Below, in pieces: positions 21,960 to 34,897 of a stretch of DNA of 64,000 nt; positions within the stretch are counted from its first letter, which is position 1; each line of letters opens with the position of its first letter. Below the pieces are notes generated by a model. It was given only the letters and a program-made list of their open reading frames with translations, did not search any database and was not told the DNA's origin. Location: contig JADANN010000345.1 of assembly GCA_018806985.1 (NCBI GenBank), forward strand, positions 682,001 through 746,000, in the 5' to 3' direction. Source of the stretch: Angiostrongylus vasorum (lineage: Eukaryota > Nematoda > Chromadorea > Rhabditida > Metastrongylidae). The translations under genes and the position numbers were made by a program.

Positions 21960-22150
21960 CTCCGACGAGGTTGATGAATAGATTTATTCGGCTAACGTGT
22001 CGACGTCTTCGTCTTCATCAGGGCCGATGATCGGAGTCGATGATCCGCAGTTGTTCGTGTTCTCGATGTCGTGTCATCGTAGTCGTACCGAGACGGGTCC
22101 TCTTCAGTACTTTTAGAAGTACGAGTACCTCTAGAAGACAGTTTTACTAA
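21960..22150 (-). repeat. Penelope-like element 3' end
   Basis: The minus strand encodes PDEDEDVDTLAE and a stop. The sequence is shared with 17725-17845 (+) and, more distantly, 39380-39480 (-). Confidence 0.5.
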
Positions 22151-22357
22151 CATCTATATCGTTTTCATGAAATATCTAAATGAACATAAACGACTCGAAG
22201 TAGCAAATAAGCTCAAAATGACACTTTCCAATTATATGTGGATCTGATTTGATAGCGTTAACGCAAACATCGTCCATGCAGCCATATAAAAAGAAATACA
22301 GTTTATGGGCTTCCCTTTCCAGTCCCTGATATGATTATTTGGTTATTTGCGACAATC

Positions 22358-22640
22358 AAGGGCGCGTGTGATGCAGTGGTCGGACGCGCCTATGGCCCAC
22401 CAACACGTGGAATCGAACCCGGCGCCCATGGCCCAGCAAGGCTTCCATCTTTTGGGGGTCAGCAAAATGACACCAGACTTGTCTGGGAGGATAGTAGCAC
22501 TGGTTCGATACATCGGCAGGTCACCGGGAGCCATTGTAAAGGCAAGATATGAATTCAATCACCTCCAAACGATGCTTAATGAAGTCGAATGCATGGCGCA
22601 TCTCTCAGGGACTTATCAACGCAGAGAGCTTTAATTATCC
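22358..22640 (+). repeat. SINE1 copy
   Basis: Head GGGCGCGTGTGATGCAGTGG, box B GGAATCGAACCC, body and tail. The head region contains an extra GGCCCACCAA-like insertion at 22395. Confidence 0.9.
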
Positions 22641-22644
22641 TTTA

Positions 22645-23570
22645 TGCGACAATCTGTGTCATATTTAGAATCACACTCACTTGTATCATCCAACCTACCA
22701 GTAATCGTTGAGTGAATATTAAGTGAGGATTTTCTCTTCATGAATTATTTGAACCTTGGTCGACTTGGTTTTCTCTGGAATCTTGTAGTACCTCTGTTGA
22801 AACGTCCACAAGCCCTCATGAAAGTCAATCTACTACGGCTATTTTGGGGTCTTTTACCAATATGCCGACACCGAACAGATGTTAGCCCAGTGCAAAGCAT
22901 CGAACAAACGACCCCCGAGTGTACTGCAGCGCATCTTCCAATGCGTTACACGAGCCAAATTGCGAAAGAAGAAGCTGTAATTCTAAGCTATGAATAAAGG
23001 CAACTGAGAATTCGTGTAGGCTTGATTAATGGTCTTGAGACGTTGTCTGTGGGTTCTGCGCACTCGAAGAAAACAAGAAGCATCTTATTTCAGATGCTTC
23101 ATGAAAAAGTATGACAGCAGTCCTGTGATTTTTTAGTTGGGCGTTTATCTCTTGGTGGTTTTTGAGACGGAGTTTCGCCCATTTTGATTTTCGACATGTT
23201 AACCTATACGAAAGCATCGTCAAAGCCGTCAACGTTCCTCGGATTTCTGACTCTTGCTCGTCTCATTTACATGATCCGGTATACTCCTGACGTACTGTCC
23301 GGGTTTCTGTGGCGTACGTCAGAGCGGAAAATGCCGCCAAATCTAGAAGATGGATGCATAGCCGGTTGTTCCGTTTCTTTTTCACTACATCCTTTATGCT
23401 TTCCCAAGCCATCCAACCCGCTCATTTCCTTCTGCTCAACTGCTCTAGAGCTAAGTTATCCTTCATGTTAACTTCCCAAATACACATCTGATTCGATATT
23501 GGTTCTGCCAGCGTATTTTAGGGAAGCAATTTCGTTCCGGTTGACTCAGTGTCCATACGGTTTTATTTAA
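22645..23570. other. No confident gene
   Basis: Short open frames on both strands (22740-22997 +; 23184-23471 +) lack paired splice sites and recognisable motifs. Confidence 0.4.
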
Positions 23571-23574
23571 TTCA

Positions 23575-23840
23575 CTCATTTTCACATGACTCGTCATCAA
23601 ATCAGCTGTGTGAATTCCAGCACTTCTTGCATTCGAATCGTTTTCCTAGTATTCATCGTCCACAAAGGTCTTCGAACATTTCGCATCTTGTTTCGGAATC
23701 TGTTTCAGAATTTCCTTCAGAATGTCATCAAGTTCTGGTCAAGTCGATTCTCATTGCAATCTTGGAGACGGTCAAGCTAAGACGTTCCCACTTGGATTGG
23801 ATGAGTGCAGCTTCCTCCTTCCGATACCCGTATTAGGTCT
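23575..23840 (-). repeat. SINE2 fragment (second tRNA-headed family)
   Basis: Shares GCACTTCTTGCATTCGAATCG, CATCGTCCACAAAGGTCTTCGAAC and the AGGACT/GAGACGGTC region with 40330-40620 and 59695-60010. The tRNA-like head is missing here. Confidence 0.5.
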
Positions 23841-24399
23841 AGGAATTTACATTTTACAACAGTGTATGCTGAACGAAAGCTAGCGATAAGAATTTGGCAA
23901 ACGAAGTGGAAGCGGTAGAATGGGGAAAAAATGGGAATGGCACTAAGGCGTGGAGAAGCAGATTCTGCCACTAAGAAGGAGGAAAGAGGACAATTCTTGA
24001 CGTTTTTCCTGTATAGATTTACAAGATGGATTTTCATATTACGTCTTAAGGCTAGTTTCCCACCTCCATCTACAATAGAGTAATGCTCTAGAAAAGCTAT
24101 ATGATGATATTCAAGCGTAAGATGTGGGTGGAGCATGAAAATCCGTGCATTTTCTCTTGTTGCGCATTCCCTCGTCGTCATCGTCGCCGTCACCACTTCA
24201 GCAAACCTGATGGGACGTCGCGCACCATAACTGGGGGTGAAACGGTCGACGGGCTTATCGCTATCTCCGGCCAGCTCGTCACTCTCATCCCCTACATTCG
24301 GCTTTTTTATGGCTAAATTCTTTCGTATTCTTCGAATTTAGCCGATATAACGCCTAGATTTTATTTACTGCCTTCTTTTCTGACTGAGAGAAAAGCAAA

Positions 24400-24512
24400 G
24401 AAACGGCTCGGTTATTGTGGTGGATAGCACGTGAACCCCTCTAAGGGTAATCGCGGGTTCGAAGGTCAGCCGAGATCCCGAGTTTTACTGGTATCCCAGC
24501 ATCTTTTTGCTA
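24400..24512 (+). repeat. tRNA-like module of the inverted-repeat family
   Basis: GTGGTGGATAGCACGTGAAC (box A-like), GCGGGTTCGAAGGTC (box B-like) and ATCCCAGCATC. Single arm only. Confidence 0.55.
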
Positions 24513-24924
24513 ATACAGTTACTAGTTACCCATTAACTTAAAGGTGTTATGCATCAATGAGTAATCATCTAAAAGTTCTTAAACAACACTCTGCTTGTAC
24601 TTTAATTTAGGTGAAACTAATTAAAGGCACGGACAAAAAAAAACATGTAGTTTGTCGAGCTAGCCGATAACATCGCCAAATTCTCGAGGTACTTATAAAA
24701 CGTTGCCCATCTTCCAAAACCCTCCAAGGTCGTCTCTATACTCGAGTTTCATTATTGTATGTGCTGTGGTGTTTCACCTCGCTTTTAATGTGCTATTAAC
24801 GTTTTTGCACGAGTAGTGTTAACTACCTGCTTCTTTTTCTTTTTTGTTGGGTGTAATCTTTGCTAATCTAAATGACCCAGCAAAGAACACTTCTTTCAAA
24901 TCTCTACACTTTCGTTACGAATTT

Positions 24925-25090
24925 ATGTTAGAGGTGCCCTACAATACACATTGGATTACGCGCTTGTTAAATCCCGCGCCATCTTTACCAAGGTTTTTTA
25001 TCCCACTGAGATTAGCAAGTTCCTACCAGACTATTCTGGAAGAACAACACTAATTTGATACATCGGCACGCCACAGGTCATAATATAGGC
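24925..25090 (+). repeat. Highly degenerate SINE1 copy
   Basis: Retains AGAGGTGCCCTACAATACAC, CCAGACTATTCTGG and TTTGATACATCGGCACGCCAC in SINE1 order, at much lower similarity than the other copies: an old insertion or a distinct subfamily (compare 60590-60835). Confidence 0.6.
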
Positions 25091-25164
25091 CATTTGTTCA
25101 CATCTGTGATGCTTCCACGAACTGCAGGAACACCACCGACCCGATGGTTAGAGTTCCTCACTAA

Positions 25165-25325
25165 AAGTCTAGTAGAAAGGTATAATACTCAACGAGTCCC
25201 AAAAAGCTAGCAGAACCAGCTGGGTTACTCTTACACGTGACAGGAAAAAAATGGAAGATTTACTGGCGCACGCTCGAGTCACTCGACGATCACTGGGACG
25301 ACAGGTTGTGCAGGCGATGTTGCTT
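25165..25325 (+). repeat. RTE 3' region fragment
   Basis: Parallels 48265-48400 (end of the RTE ORF): ATACTCAACGAGTCCC, CTCTTACACGTGACAGG, GGAAGATTTACTGGC and AGTCACTCGACGATCACTGG. Confidence 0.65.
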
Positions 25326-25560
25326 GCAATGGAATCGAATGCGTGTCACATCTTTCAGGGATTGATGACTGTCAAACACCTTGCCCCCTTCACGTGAACC
25401 TGCTTGGTTCTCGTTTTTCTTCTTTATATAAACCATATGTTTCACTGGGAGTAGACACAGAGGAAGGGATTCATCGATCCGCCTTACAACAACAGCTAAA
25501 TATTCCTATGTTTACTCTAGAAGTCTTCGTTAAGCTATCGGTGATTCTTTCTTAATAAAA

Positions 25561-25764
25561 GTACTGAAAAAGAAAGGGCCATGTACATGGGTTTTCAATC
25601 GAGTACTGAAAAGAAAGGGCCATGTACATGGGTTTTCAATCGAGTACTGAAAAGAAAGGGCCATGTACATGGGTTTTCAATCGAGTACTGAAAAGAAAGG
25701 GCCATGTACATGGGTTTTCAATCGAGTACTGAAAAGAAAGGGCCATGTACATGGGTTTTCAATC
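25561..25764. repeat. Minisatellite, five copies of a 41-bp unit
   Basis: Units start at 25561, 25601, 25642, 25683 and 25724. They are identical except that the first begins slightly differently and carries one extra A. Each unit contains the 10-bp palindrome CATGTACATG. Near-perfect identity implies recent expansion. Confidence 0.97.
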
Positions 25765-25769
25765 GAGAC

Positions 25770-27575
25770 ACCACGCATCGGTCGTAAAAGGGGTAAGTAG
25801 GGAGGAGGGATTATTGTGTTCGTTTCCAAATTCAGCTCTTATCGATATGCCTCCAGTTGTTCAACCGTTTTCTTCATATATTTTATAATTCCGGATATTA
25901 CAACAATCTACATTAAAGTTTTTAAACTTTCCAAAAGTCTCTTGGCACTCACAAATCGTCCATGACTCGATTCAAAGTGATTCACTGAAGGTGTACGTTT
26001 AATAATTGCGAACAGGTTAAGTGAACCAGTCACCAATTGTTCAGTCTGTCCAGCCATTTTCTATTACTAGTTTTAGTTTTTCTTTCGAATCATTACCAAC
26101 CTGATCCGTAAGAATGAAAAAAGTGGCTCATAATATACGTTTCGCATTTTTCCTAGCCATCCATCAAAGAATTCATAGTCGAACGACGCATGAACGAGCG
26201 TTCTTGACACAGTTTCTCTCCCCTATTTCCTGTATTCTTCTTAGTTCTCACAATTGGTTTTTCTTAGATATTTATAGCAGACTCACTTATCTGCGCTGAT
26301 GAGTGAATATTCTAGTTCTTCTTGAGAACTACGTTGTCTTTAGTACCAATAGAACTCTATTCAGATATGTTGTCACGATTACAACTACTCCTAGCAGGTG
26401 GAGTACTTGGTTGTGCTGTTCTCGTATTCTCCCAACGTATGTCTTTTTATCATTCATATAATTTTTTAATGGCTTATTTTTGTTGCTAGTGAAAGGAGGT
26501 GTGTCGCCTCCAATTACTAACTGGGCATTTTCTTTGACTTCATAGCGCGGCCATAGGCTCAAAAAATGCAAAGTGCAAAATAATAACGGTACTTATGCCT
26601 TCGGTTTCACTAATTTGTCCCCTGATGCGACAAGAAACTCGTACCAGAGGCTCTCATATGATTACTAGATGTCGCTCAGGTATTTGTTGTACGGAGTATG
26701 GTACTTTCAAGACTTCTGCTCTTCCTATCATTGATTTATTTCTTCTTAGTTTACATAGAAGTTAAGAAGAAAAAAAAATTCAGTGAAGGACGATTGGTAT
26801 TATTCGCAGTGCTCTTTTAGCTACACATAGATTTTGTGATAGTTCTAGAGTTCTTACTACTATCAAAGCAATTCGTTAAGATGTAAAGGATAAACAAGCT
26901 CTATAAAATTCTAAATTTTGCGTAGATTTTTGGATGGGATGACTTCCTGACTTCAGTTGTTTTTCACTGAAACAACGTCACGCCTTGTGGACAGATCTGG
27001 ATAGATTTATAGTTGCTTAGGAAAACCAGTTTCTCGACGGTGATTGCTGCTGATGATTGGGACCAGGACTCTGCTTTATGATATGCCGAAATTGAATCAT
27101 CCGACGGTAGAGCTTGGTCCAATTCAAGAATTTTCTTGAAATCATCGACTTGACATTAAAAAAATGACGGCGATGCTTCTCAACAGATCCAAAAATATTA
27201 ACTTCCCTTCCTTCATTGCTAAGTGTACCGAGGTTATTCTAGTGAAAAAAATGGAATAACATAAAATAATAAGCAATGAAGAAGTAAACTAGCAAAACAA
27301 CAATAAAATAAAGCGACGAAATGGCAAATGAAATAGAACACGCTTAAGAATTTCACTTTTCTGTCGACTTTTGTAGCTCGTTGTCCATGAAGCAGTGTGA
27401 GTTTCACTGAACTACTCATCTCCTGCTAAGGATTCTAGAGAATTTAGAACTAATTTTTAAATAAACAGTGATTTATCCACATATAAGATAGTAACACTGA
27501 TAGTAATACTAAAACAGCAACACACCTACAACTTGGTAAAAAGAAGTCTCTGACAATTATTTGCTTATTTGGGTT
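25770..27575. other. No gene seen
   Basis: AT-rich sequence. Open frames at 26114 (+), 26329 (-) and 27234 (-) are short, low-complexity and lack paired splice sites. Confidence 0.45.
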
Positions 27576-27581
27576 ATCTGA

Positions 27582-27855
27582 GGGCGCGTGTGGCGCAGTG
27601 GTCGGAGGTGCCCTGCAACACACACGTAGAATCGATCCCCCCCGCTCATGGCCCACCAAGCCTTCCATCCCTCCAGGGTTGGCATTTTGGTAACAGACTT
27701 GTCTGGGAGGATAGCACCACTAGCTCGATACATCGGTAGGCTACCGCGAATCATTGTAAAGGCCAGATAGGCATTAAGTTACTTCCAGACAATGCTTAAT
27801 GAAGTCGAATGCATGGCGTATACCTCAGAGATTAATCAACGCCGAGAGCTTTTTA
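27582..27855 (+). repeat. SINE1 copy
   Basis: Full-length and well conserved: head GGGCGCGTGTGGCGCAGTGG, box B GAATCGATCCCC, tail ATTAATCAACGCCGAGAGC. Confidence 0.92.
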
Positions 27856-27889
27856 AGAGTTTTTTGGGTTATCTGTTACGCTTTTATGT

Positions 27890-28040
27890 TTCACCTCTTC
27901 GTGGCTGGTAGGCTTTTCTGGGTGTCAAGATGCGGTGCAACAGGAGTTCATCTCCTAAGCAGGCCTGGTGGAAGCTATGAAAAATCAACATTTCCTTTTT
28001 GAAGCTCAAGTAAGAGTACAGAAATACTACTACTGCGGAG
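27890..28040 (+). repeat. Degenerate 5' part of RTE-derived element
   Basis: TTCGTGGCTGGTAGGCTTTTC, TGGGTGTCAAGATGCGG and CTCAAGTAAGAGTACAGAAATAC follow the order of the 8905-9290 family at low similarity. A further RTE tail trace (GGCTCGAGCTACTCGTCGAT) is at 28203-28245. Confidence 0.45.
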
Positions 28041-28410
28041 CTTTATTAACTACGCAAAGCTTCTGAGTTCTCCTGAGGTAGAGATGTATCAATGCGAAGC
28101 TCTGCTATTTACCCAAGGCTATCCCAAAAAGGCATCGACGTGCTGCTTAGGCATCTGATTTGCTTAAGTCAGTACAGCTGACACAACTAGGGTTCATTAG
28201 TGCCGGCTCGAGCTACTCGTCGATTAGAGTGGGACTACAGGTAGCGAAGATGGAAAATAGATAATTTTTCACGAAACTAAGCCAAAACAAATCATAAAGT
28301 GCCTAAACGCTCTTTTACTTCACTATATAGTCAGCGAGACACTTGCTTAATTCTCAGGTAGTGCTCTATACAGTGAAGAAGAGAATGAGTACGATCAGTT
28401 TTTTTCATAG

Positions 28411-31400
28411 TTGTAAGTGTACCCAACGATAGATTGCCATTGAGCCAAAACAAGCGACCATACACAAAGCACTGTTCGGCAGATCGTTTGAAGACGAAGA
28501 TGAAGACGCCGTTTTCAGGCAGTCAGTCGTCCATCATTGCCGATCTCGGCAAACTAATTGTCGACAATTGCCCACCCATGCTTTGCACCGGACTCGATTG
28601 CGCTGTGGTTACGGAAAGGAATGGCTGTCAGGTAGGTGAGGAGGCAAGAAATCTGACATTTACGATCTGCATTGCAATTATTAAAAGTTACTTCTTCTTC
28701 GTTCCATAATGAAAAAGAGAACTACGACTTTATCCAATCTAAGAAATACCGAAGTATTCCTTCTGGCTCAGTCTACACGAGTGCCAAGAAATGGCGTTGA
28801 TGGTCTTATTGCGAGAATTAGACTCAAGACAAAAAATATCGTAGAACGCAAATGAAGCACTGTTTAACTAGTACTTTCATCCTCGAAATCCATGGAATTA
28901 TATATTCAGGCATGAGCCTATTTTCTATTATGAGAACCGTTGTGATGCATTATGACCTTATCCGTCCTCTAGTTGCGTTATGTTTATGGAAAAAAGATTC
29001 TTACTGGTGTGCAGCAGTTTCTATAGGTATTGAAACTTTCACACTTAGTCTTCTTTGCGAATTAAAGCCGTTTTTGGTCTTCTAGAACGTCCTCTCTGCA
29101 GACTCATTTATGAGTCTTGTTTTAAACGAAAACCACAGAAATCCTTATCTCTTGTGTTCTGTTATAAAAATCATCCACAATCTTGTTTCTATTTCATCCG
29201 TTACTGTATCTGTAAGGACATGATTTGTCATGCGTCAAACTGGACAACGCACGCATCCTTCATTGAGCGTATTTGCCACCTTCTATAAAACATCACTTTT
29301 TAGGATTCAATCTTTTGAAGCTGACATATATTGGACATCATTTTTTGTGACGCCCCCCTAGCATTTCCCATTTTATGGATTAAGAGTAATAATGTTGTTA
29401 AGCAAGATTCGGAGCACATATAGCACTTTGGTTAGGGGTGCGTTGAAACGCGTACACGATCGGAAATGATGGTGTGATCGAGCGCCTCAGGCGCACTACG
29501 CCTTCCCCCTCTCCTAGGTCAGCAAATTCATCCCAGACCTTTTTGGGAGGATAACAGCACTGCCTCGATGATCGGTAGCCTGCCAAGAGTCATCGTATAG
29601 GTTAGCTATGCATTCAGTCACCTTTAACGATGCTTAGTGAAGTCGAATTCATGGAGCATCTCTTAATGATTGATCAACGTCGAGAGCTTTGTCCTTTTAC
29701 TAAGGAAAAGTCCAATGATAGACTTCATAACTTTTTTTGAACACTATGATATTAAAATCGGCTCAAAGCACGCTCATTTTTTTCGAACATGAAGCTTTGT
29801 TAGTTGTATTCTTGTAGTTAACACCTTTGGATCAATAGACATTTTTCCAGTGTACACACAATTTCTAGTGCACTTTAAGTGTAGAACATTCGAAGCTTCC
29901 AAAATACGTAAAAACTTTGCATTTGAAACGTTTTTCTTCCGAATGCACTTTACGAAGCTCGCACTCTTTATCTTAATAACCGTATGATTTACCGTCTTCG
30001 CAGCGATAAATCTTCACGGTCGATCTCGTTCCGCTAGCGTTAACGTTTCTGTTGCAAATGCCAAACATTCCGGAAAAAAACAGAACGGCGACATCCGCCT
30101 ACTGTGTTCGCTAACATCGTCTACATACAAAAAACTCAATCTTTACTTCTAATAATGTTGTAGCGTTGTGGAGTAATGTTATTTCGGTTCTTCTTTTCGC
30201 TGTAATGTGGTTTCGGTGATCTTCGGAATTGGGTCAATCACATTTTGGACAAATTAGCAGTGCCTAGAAATCACCACAGCGACACTTCCGCTATTTTTCC
30301 CTTCCCATTCATACTGGCAAAGCCGTCACTTTATTCAGTCAGAAAATTCTATAAATAACCCGTTTTCTTTTTTTTCAGTCTATGAAATCGAAATGAGCGC
30401 GTGCGGCGCAGTGGTCGGAAGCGCCCTGTAACACACACGTGGAATCGATCTCCGCGCCCACGGCCCACCAAACCTTCCATCCCTCCGTGGTCGGCAAATT
30501 GATACCAGACTTGTCTGGGAGGGTAGGATCACTGGCTCGATACATCGGTAGGCCACCGCGAGTCATTGTAAAGGCCAGATATGCATTCAATCACCTCCAA
30601 ACGATGCTTAATGAAGTCGAGTTCATAGCGCGACCCCTCAGGGCGTCCATATTGATCAAAGCCGAGAGCTTTACCTTTTACTTTGTCCTTTTATGAAATC
30701 AAAATAGAACAGAATTACATCTGTACTTCGATCACTTATCTTATTTTTTTACTCCTGGCACTTGTTTCATCCAGTTCTTTTTTTCATCCAGGGAAATGAT
30801 CAATTCCGTTTGCATATTCGAGTGAGATTTGACGATCAGTCCTCAAAGATCCATTGAATGATGGTGTGCCATGGTTTTACCTAGAATTCTAGCCCTACCT
30901 AGAATTTACCTAGAATCGTACCAGGATGGTCCAAGGTCCTTATTGCAGAAAGTCCCTCGGTCCATGTGGCCTGGAATTTGGTGAATTCCAACTAAGATAC
31001 TTTCAAAAGGAAGATATTTCTCCTTCGGAAGCGGTTTTTACAATTATTCAGCCTATCTTACTTAAATCCTTCCAATGGTTTATCGCCTCATCGTGGCTGG
31101 GAGGTGTTCCTGGGTGTTGTGCTGCGATGTACAGCGAGGAAATTATCCTCCCGGCAGGGCCTCCTAAAGTGAGAAGGAGTCCGGCGATTCCATCAGGAAG
31201 CCCAGCTAAGAGTAAACCAATTCCAGAATCCATGGGCCGCGACTGTCTGCGGTGGTGACGACCTGGGGCAGACTTTGGCCAGGCTGACCTCGGGACTCCA
31301 GGGAACCACAGTGGCTAAACCAGCAAATTTCCGGAGAAAGGAAATGATACTGGGGCCTGAACAACCAGTGATAACGGGCTATCCGAGTATCCAAGTGAGT

Positions 31401-32382
31401 ATCCAAGTAAGTATGCAGCCCGACACTTAGAAACACTTCCCAGCACCCTGCTGTACATCGTAACCCGACACTCAGGAATACCTAGTCACGATGAGGAGGT
31501 AAGGCGTTGGGAGGATCGCGCCAATCAAAAGGAGATAATGTAAGAAGCGGGATCGGGAATAAAGTTCTAATTTATAAAATTGATTGTGGAAAAAATGAAA
31601 ATTTGTGAAGACATCACACAAGCACATATCTTTGCCCTCTTACAATTTTGATTTGTTCTTGCTTTTTTACTTAGTAATATTAAAGAATATGCTTCTAGAA
31701 TTAACACTGTCGGTAGGATCTCTTCTCAATTTCGAACAATCTTGCACTGGTAGAGAAGGAAACTGCAAAAATCTCATGTACCAAATGTTTTAGCAGTTTT
31801 CTTAGCTTAGCTCAGTGACAATGTAAAGAAATATTTAGAAGTATCTGGGGAATTTCCTGGAATCACGAAATAACTCCGCCCATTTGACATCGGAGTCAAT
31901 CGAAAATAATCGGTTCTGGGTAATTAATGAAACATTCTTTATTAGTTATGTGCTTGTCCGATTGGTTCACCAGCTCGAGGATGTGATCCGATGCCATTCA
32001 TACTCTGGCATGACCTGATCGTCAATGGCTGCCCCAATGTCACGTTGAATAGTCGCGATCCTGCGCAGAAAGTTCATCGTTGGTTCAGAAGGGTATGTAT
32101 TGTATAGATAGAGGATTACGGTATTAGCTCAAATGGAAATACTTTATTAACCAAATTTTAGTTATTTTCGTAGGACACTGTGCGCACATCTAAAGGCCGT
32201 GCTTAGTACTACGTTTATGTCAAACTTTTTTTTAAAGTAAAAACACTGACTGTTAAAAAAGAAAATCGAAATAACAATTACAGGTGAATCGTTTCACTAA
32301 TACTGACCAGTGTGAACCATACATCTTCCCGTATTGTCCCGAACTCGACTTCAATCTATGGCGATCTCCACGAACTAAGCAG
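28411..32382 (+). CDS. Antistasin-like / Kunitz-like cysteine-rich secreted protein, internal exons
   Basis: Three exons with good splice sites: 28411-28631 (acceptor TTTTTTTCATAG, donor GTAGGT), 31946-32092 (acceptor TTCTTTATTAG, donor GTATGT) and 32284-32382 (acceptor AATTACAG, donor GTGAGT). The last two junctions are phase 0 and the first exon needs one base from upstream. The end of exon 1 plus exon 2 give a C-x4-C-x7-GC-x2-C-x-C pattern (MLCTGLDCAVVTERNGCQ, then LCACP), as in antistasin-type inhibitor repeats. Exons 2-3 carry a Kunitz-like core: HRWFRR, then QCEPYIFPYC, equivalent to the CxPFxYGGC segment, with an atypical downstream N-F region and the final Cys pair in an unfound exon. 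Probably an extracellular-matrix or protease-inhibitor protein. Signal peptide and termini not found. SINE1 copies (29412, 30394) lie in its intron. Confidence 0.7.
29412..29696 (+). repeat. SINE1 copy, diverged
   Basis: Degenerate head (AGCACATATAGCACTTTGG), recognisable CCCAGACCTTTTTGGGAGG, CTGCCTCGATGATCGGTAG and tail TGATTGATCAACGTCGAGAGC. In an intron of the antistasin/Kunitz gene. Confidence 0.75.
30394..30680 (+). repeat. SINE1 copy
   Basis: Head GAGCGCGTGCGGCGCAGTGG, box B GGAATCGATCTCC, full body and tail. In the same intron. Confidence 0.9.
31065..31425 (+). mobile_element. RTE-derived non-autonomous element
   Basis: CCAATGGTTTATCGCCTCATC, AGGTGTTCCTGGGTGTTGTG, the AAGAGTAAACCAATTCC block, GGCAGACTTTGGCCAGGCTG, ending CCAAGTGAGTATCCAAGTAAG. 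In the intron before exon 31946. Confidence 0.8.
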
Positions 32383-32707
32383 GTGAGTCATTTCCTAATT
32401 TTCTTGGACGATAACCAGTAGTAAAGCATACATGACGATTGTACATCGACAGGTTTCAGTGATCTGATAACTGGAAGCAAAGGCAATTATGTTACCTGTA
32501 ACACTCTCGCTACGACGCCTAATTTCGCTGTCACCGATGGGTGTCACAGCAGCCACTCCCAAATGTTTTTAGGACGGCGAGCTCTTTTGATGTGACTTCT
32601 GTTCTACAAATCGGATCTCTGGGAAAATTCTTGTGATTTCCGTGTCCTATGTATGCTCCATGTTCTTCTACCCACCCTCTTATCTTTTTGGTGCACATGC
32701 AACTCCT

Positions 32708-32988
32708 AGGAGCGCGTGTGGTGCAATGGTCCGAGGCGTCCTGCAACACACACTCGCTCTCCGTGCCCATGGCGAACCAAGCCTTCCATTCCTCCGGGAT
32801 CGGCAACTTAGTACCAGACTTGTCTGGGAGGATATCAGCACTGGTTCGATACCTTGGTAGACCACCGCGAGTCACTGTAAAGGCCAGATATGCATTCAGT
32901 CACCTCCAACGATACTCAATGAGGTCGAAAGCCTGGCGCATCCCTCAGAGATTGATCAACGCCGAGTGCTTTATCCTTTTATCCTTTG
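32708..32988 (+). repeat. SINE1 copy
   Basis: Head GGAGCGCGTGTGGTGCAATGG. The box B area is deleted (CACTCGCTCTCCGTGCCC). Body and tail intact. Confidence 0.9.
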
Positions 32989-33024
32989 TGCAACTCTTGT
33001 GTATGAAGAAAAAACTCGTCCTCT

Positions 33025-33660
33025 TTGCAGTCGCATTGCTGTCACCATTCAGCAAAGTTGTATAAGTTCCATAAGGATTATTACGATGTTTCACCTTCAG
33101 TTTTGTTATCCTCTCATTCCAAAGAACACCCGAAAGTCATCGTAGTGCTTGGAAATCAGAAAAGAACGAACTGCTTGTCAAAAATGATGCTGCACACCGC
33201 ACGTGATGCCAGCTCTCCGACGACTGCCCACAATTTTCTGATTATTTGTGTACTTCGGCAGTTGACATCAACATATTTATAGAAGAAGCCTTGCACTATC
33301 GTTCTATGGGTATCAATGTTCTTATGTATCTGCTCCTTCCCTGCTGTCACCATGATTTATCGTAGCGATTGCAAAGGCAATCAAAAGTTTATAAAAGAAG
33401 TTATAGTTCATAACTGGCTGGCTTTGCTACAAGTCTCGCTTCACAACCTGAGCATCTATTATGGAATTAAGAATATCTTAAACCCGCCTATAATGGATAC
33501 ATTTTGCCTAGCGCCTAGCTCGTTTACAGGTTTACAAATGTAAAATGTAAGAAGAAAACCCGTCTCAAAGTTATTGTAAATACTGGGGGCTCGTATGCAC
33601 TGAATATAAACAGTGATATTTGTATGTACAGCATTAAAATCGCACGTACACATATAAAAA
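33025..33660 (+). other. Open frames without support
   Basis: 33025-33282 follows an AG in a TTTGCAG context in a frame compatible with the exon ending 32382, but its sequence does not provide the expected Kunitz Cys pair. 33316-33543 is also unsupported. Left unassigned. Confidence 0.3.
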
Positions 33661-33935
33661 CGATAAAGCTCTCGGCGTCGATCAATCCTGAGGGATACGT
33701 CATGCATTCGACTTCATTAAGCATCGTCTGGAAGTGATTGAATGCATATCTGGCCTTTACAATGACTCGCAGTGGGCTACCGATGTATCGAGCCAGTGTT
33801 GCTATCCTCCAAGACAAGCCTGGTACCAATTTGCCGACCACGGGGGATAGAGGGCTTGGTGGGCCATGGACGCGGGGATCGACTACGCGTGTGTGTTGCA
33901 GGGCGCCTCCGACCACTGCGCCACACGCGCGTTTT
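33660..33935 (-). repeat. SINE1 copy
   Basis: Tail AAGCTCTCGGCGTCGATCAA at 33665; head end GACCACTGCGCCACACGCGC at 33912-33931. Confidence 0.92.
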
Positions 33936-33939
33936 TTAT

Positions 33940-34815
33940 GTATACATATATCCATTATTAACTGCAGATTGTACACCAAATGTTTTTTCGGCGCAATTCG
34001 CAACACATCAGTTATGGTTGTAGTAAAAGATCTCATAGCTGTCTCTAAAGATAAACTCTGTTAAAGCATATTGACAAATGCATACCCTACGAAAATCTGG
34101 CCATTCTGAAGAAGTGTCCCCGATGAGTTACCATCTTATCTTTGCGAAAAGCTCTCTCTAAGTGATGAATGCCAATGCACAGATACAGGCGTTCCTGCGC
34201 CCCTTCGTTGGCCACACTGTCCCTAACAGCAGTGGTCTCTCGCCTATGAAATAAACTTCTTCCAAAAAGAGGTTTTTTAGATTGTTAACGACGCCCCTAC
34301 AGCATCTGCATTGGATACGCTCCCGATTCATTACATGAAGTCTAGGGAAAAACTTCTGTGCACCAAAATAAACCCCCGCAAATAAAATGACCTATAGGTA
34401 CCACCGTCGTGACACCTATACGTGTCATTTGTCGCGAGAGTGTTACGAAACCATCGTTTACATTGGTGTTTTAACAGGAAAAGGTGTGTAAAAATACTTC
34501 GATGTACTGATTTATCTTTCGTGTAAAGTTTTATGTTTTGCTTCTTCTTGGCCTGGATGTCCACCTGAAATTTACCGCATTTTTTCTTCTTTAACAAAAC
34601 ATCATTAGCTGAGGAGTTTGGTAATTCCATTCGGGAAACGAATCAAGAAAGAACCCATGCCACGTCAAAACATCGCATGCTATCTATGAGTTCGATCACT
34701 AATAACGAGGTTTAGACGTGATCCAACTTTCTTGTATTATAGAAGTTTGGAGTGAATATTCTGTTCGAAACAAATTGCAGTATATAAGACAAAGTAGTAG
34801 GCATCTAAGCATCAC
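33940..34815. other. No gene seen
   Basis: No paired splice sites or motifs recognised. 34080-34330 is coding-like in composition but stop-interrupted. Confidence 0.4.
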
Positions 34816-34817
34816 AT

Positions 34818-34848
34818 TCCTTTCTCTCTTTCTCTCTCTCTCTCATAT

Positions 34849-34896
<48 letters not shown>
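34818..34896. repeat. Compound (CT)n-(TA)n microsatellite
   Basis: TTTCTCTC tract (34818-34846) followed by an AT dinucleotide run to about 34896. Confidence 0.95.
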
Positions 34897-34897
<1 letters not shown>

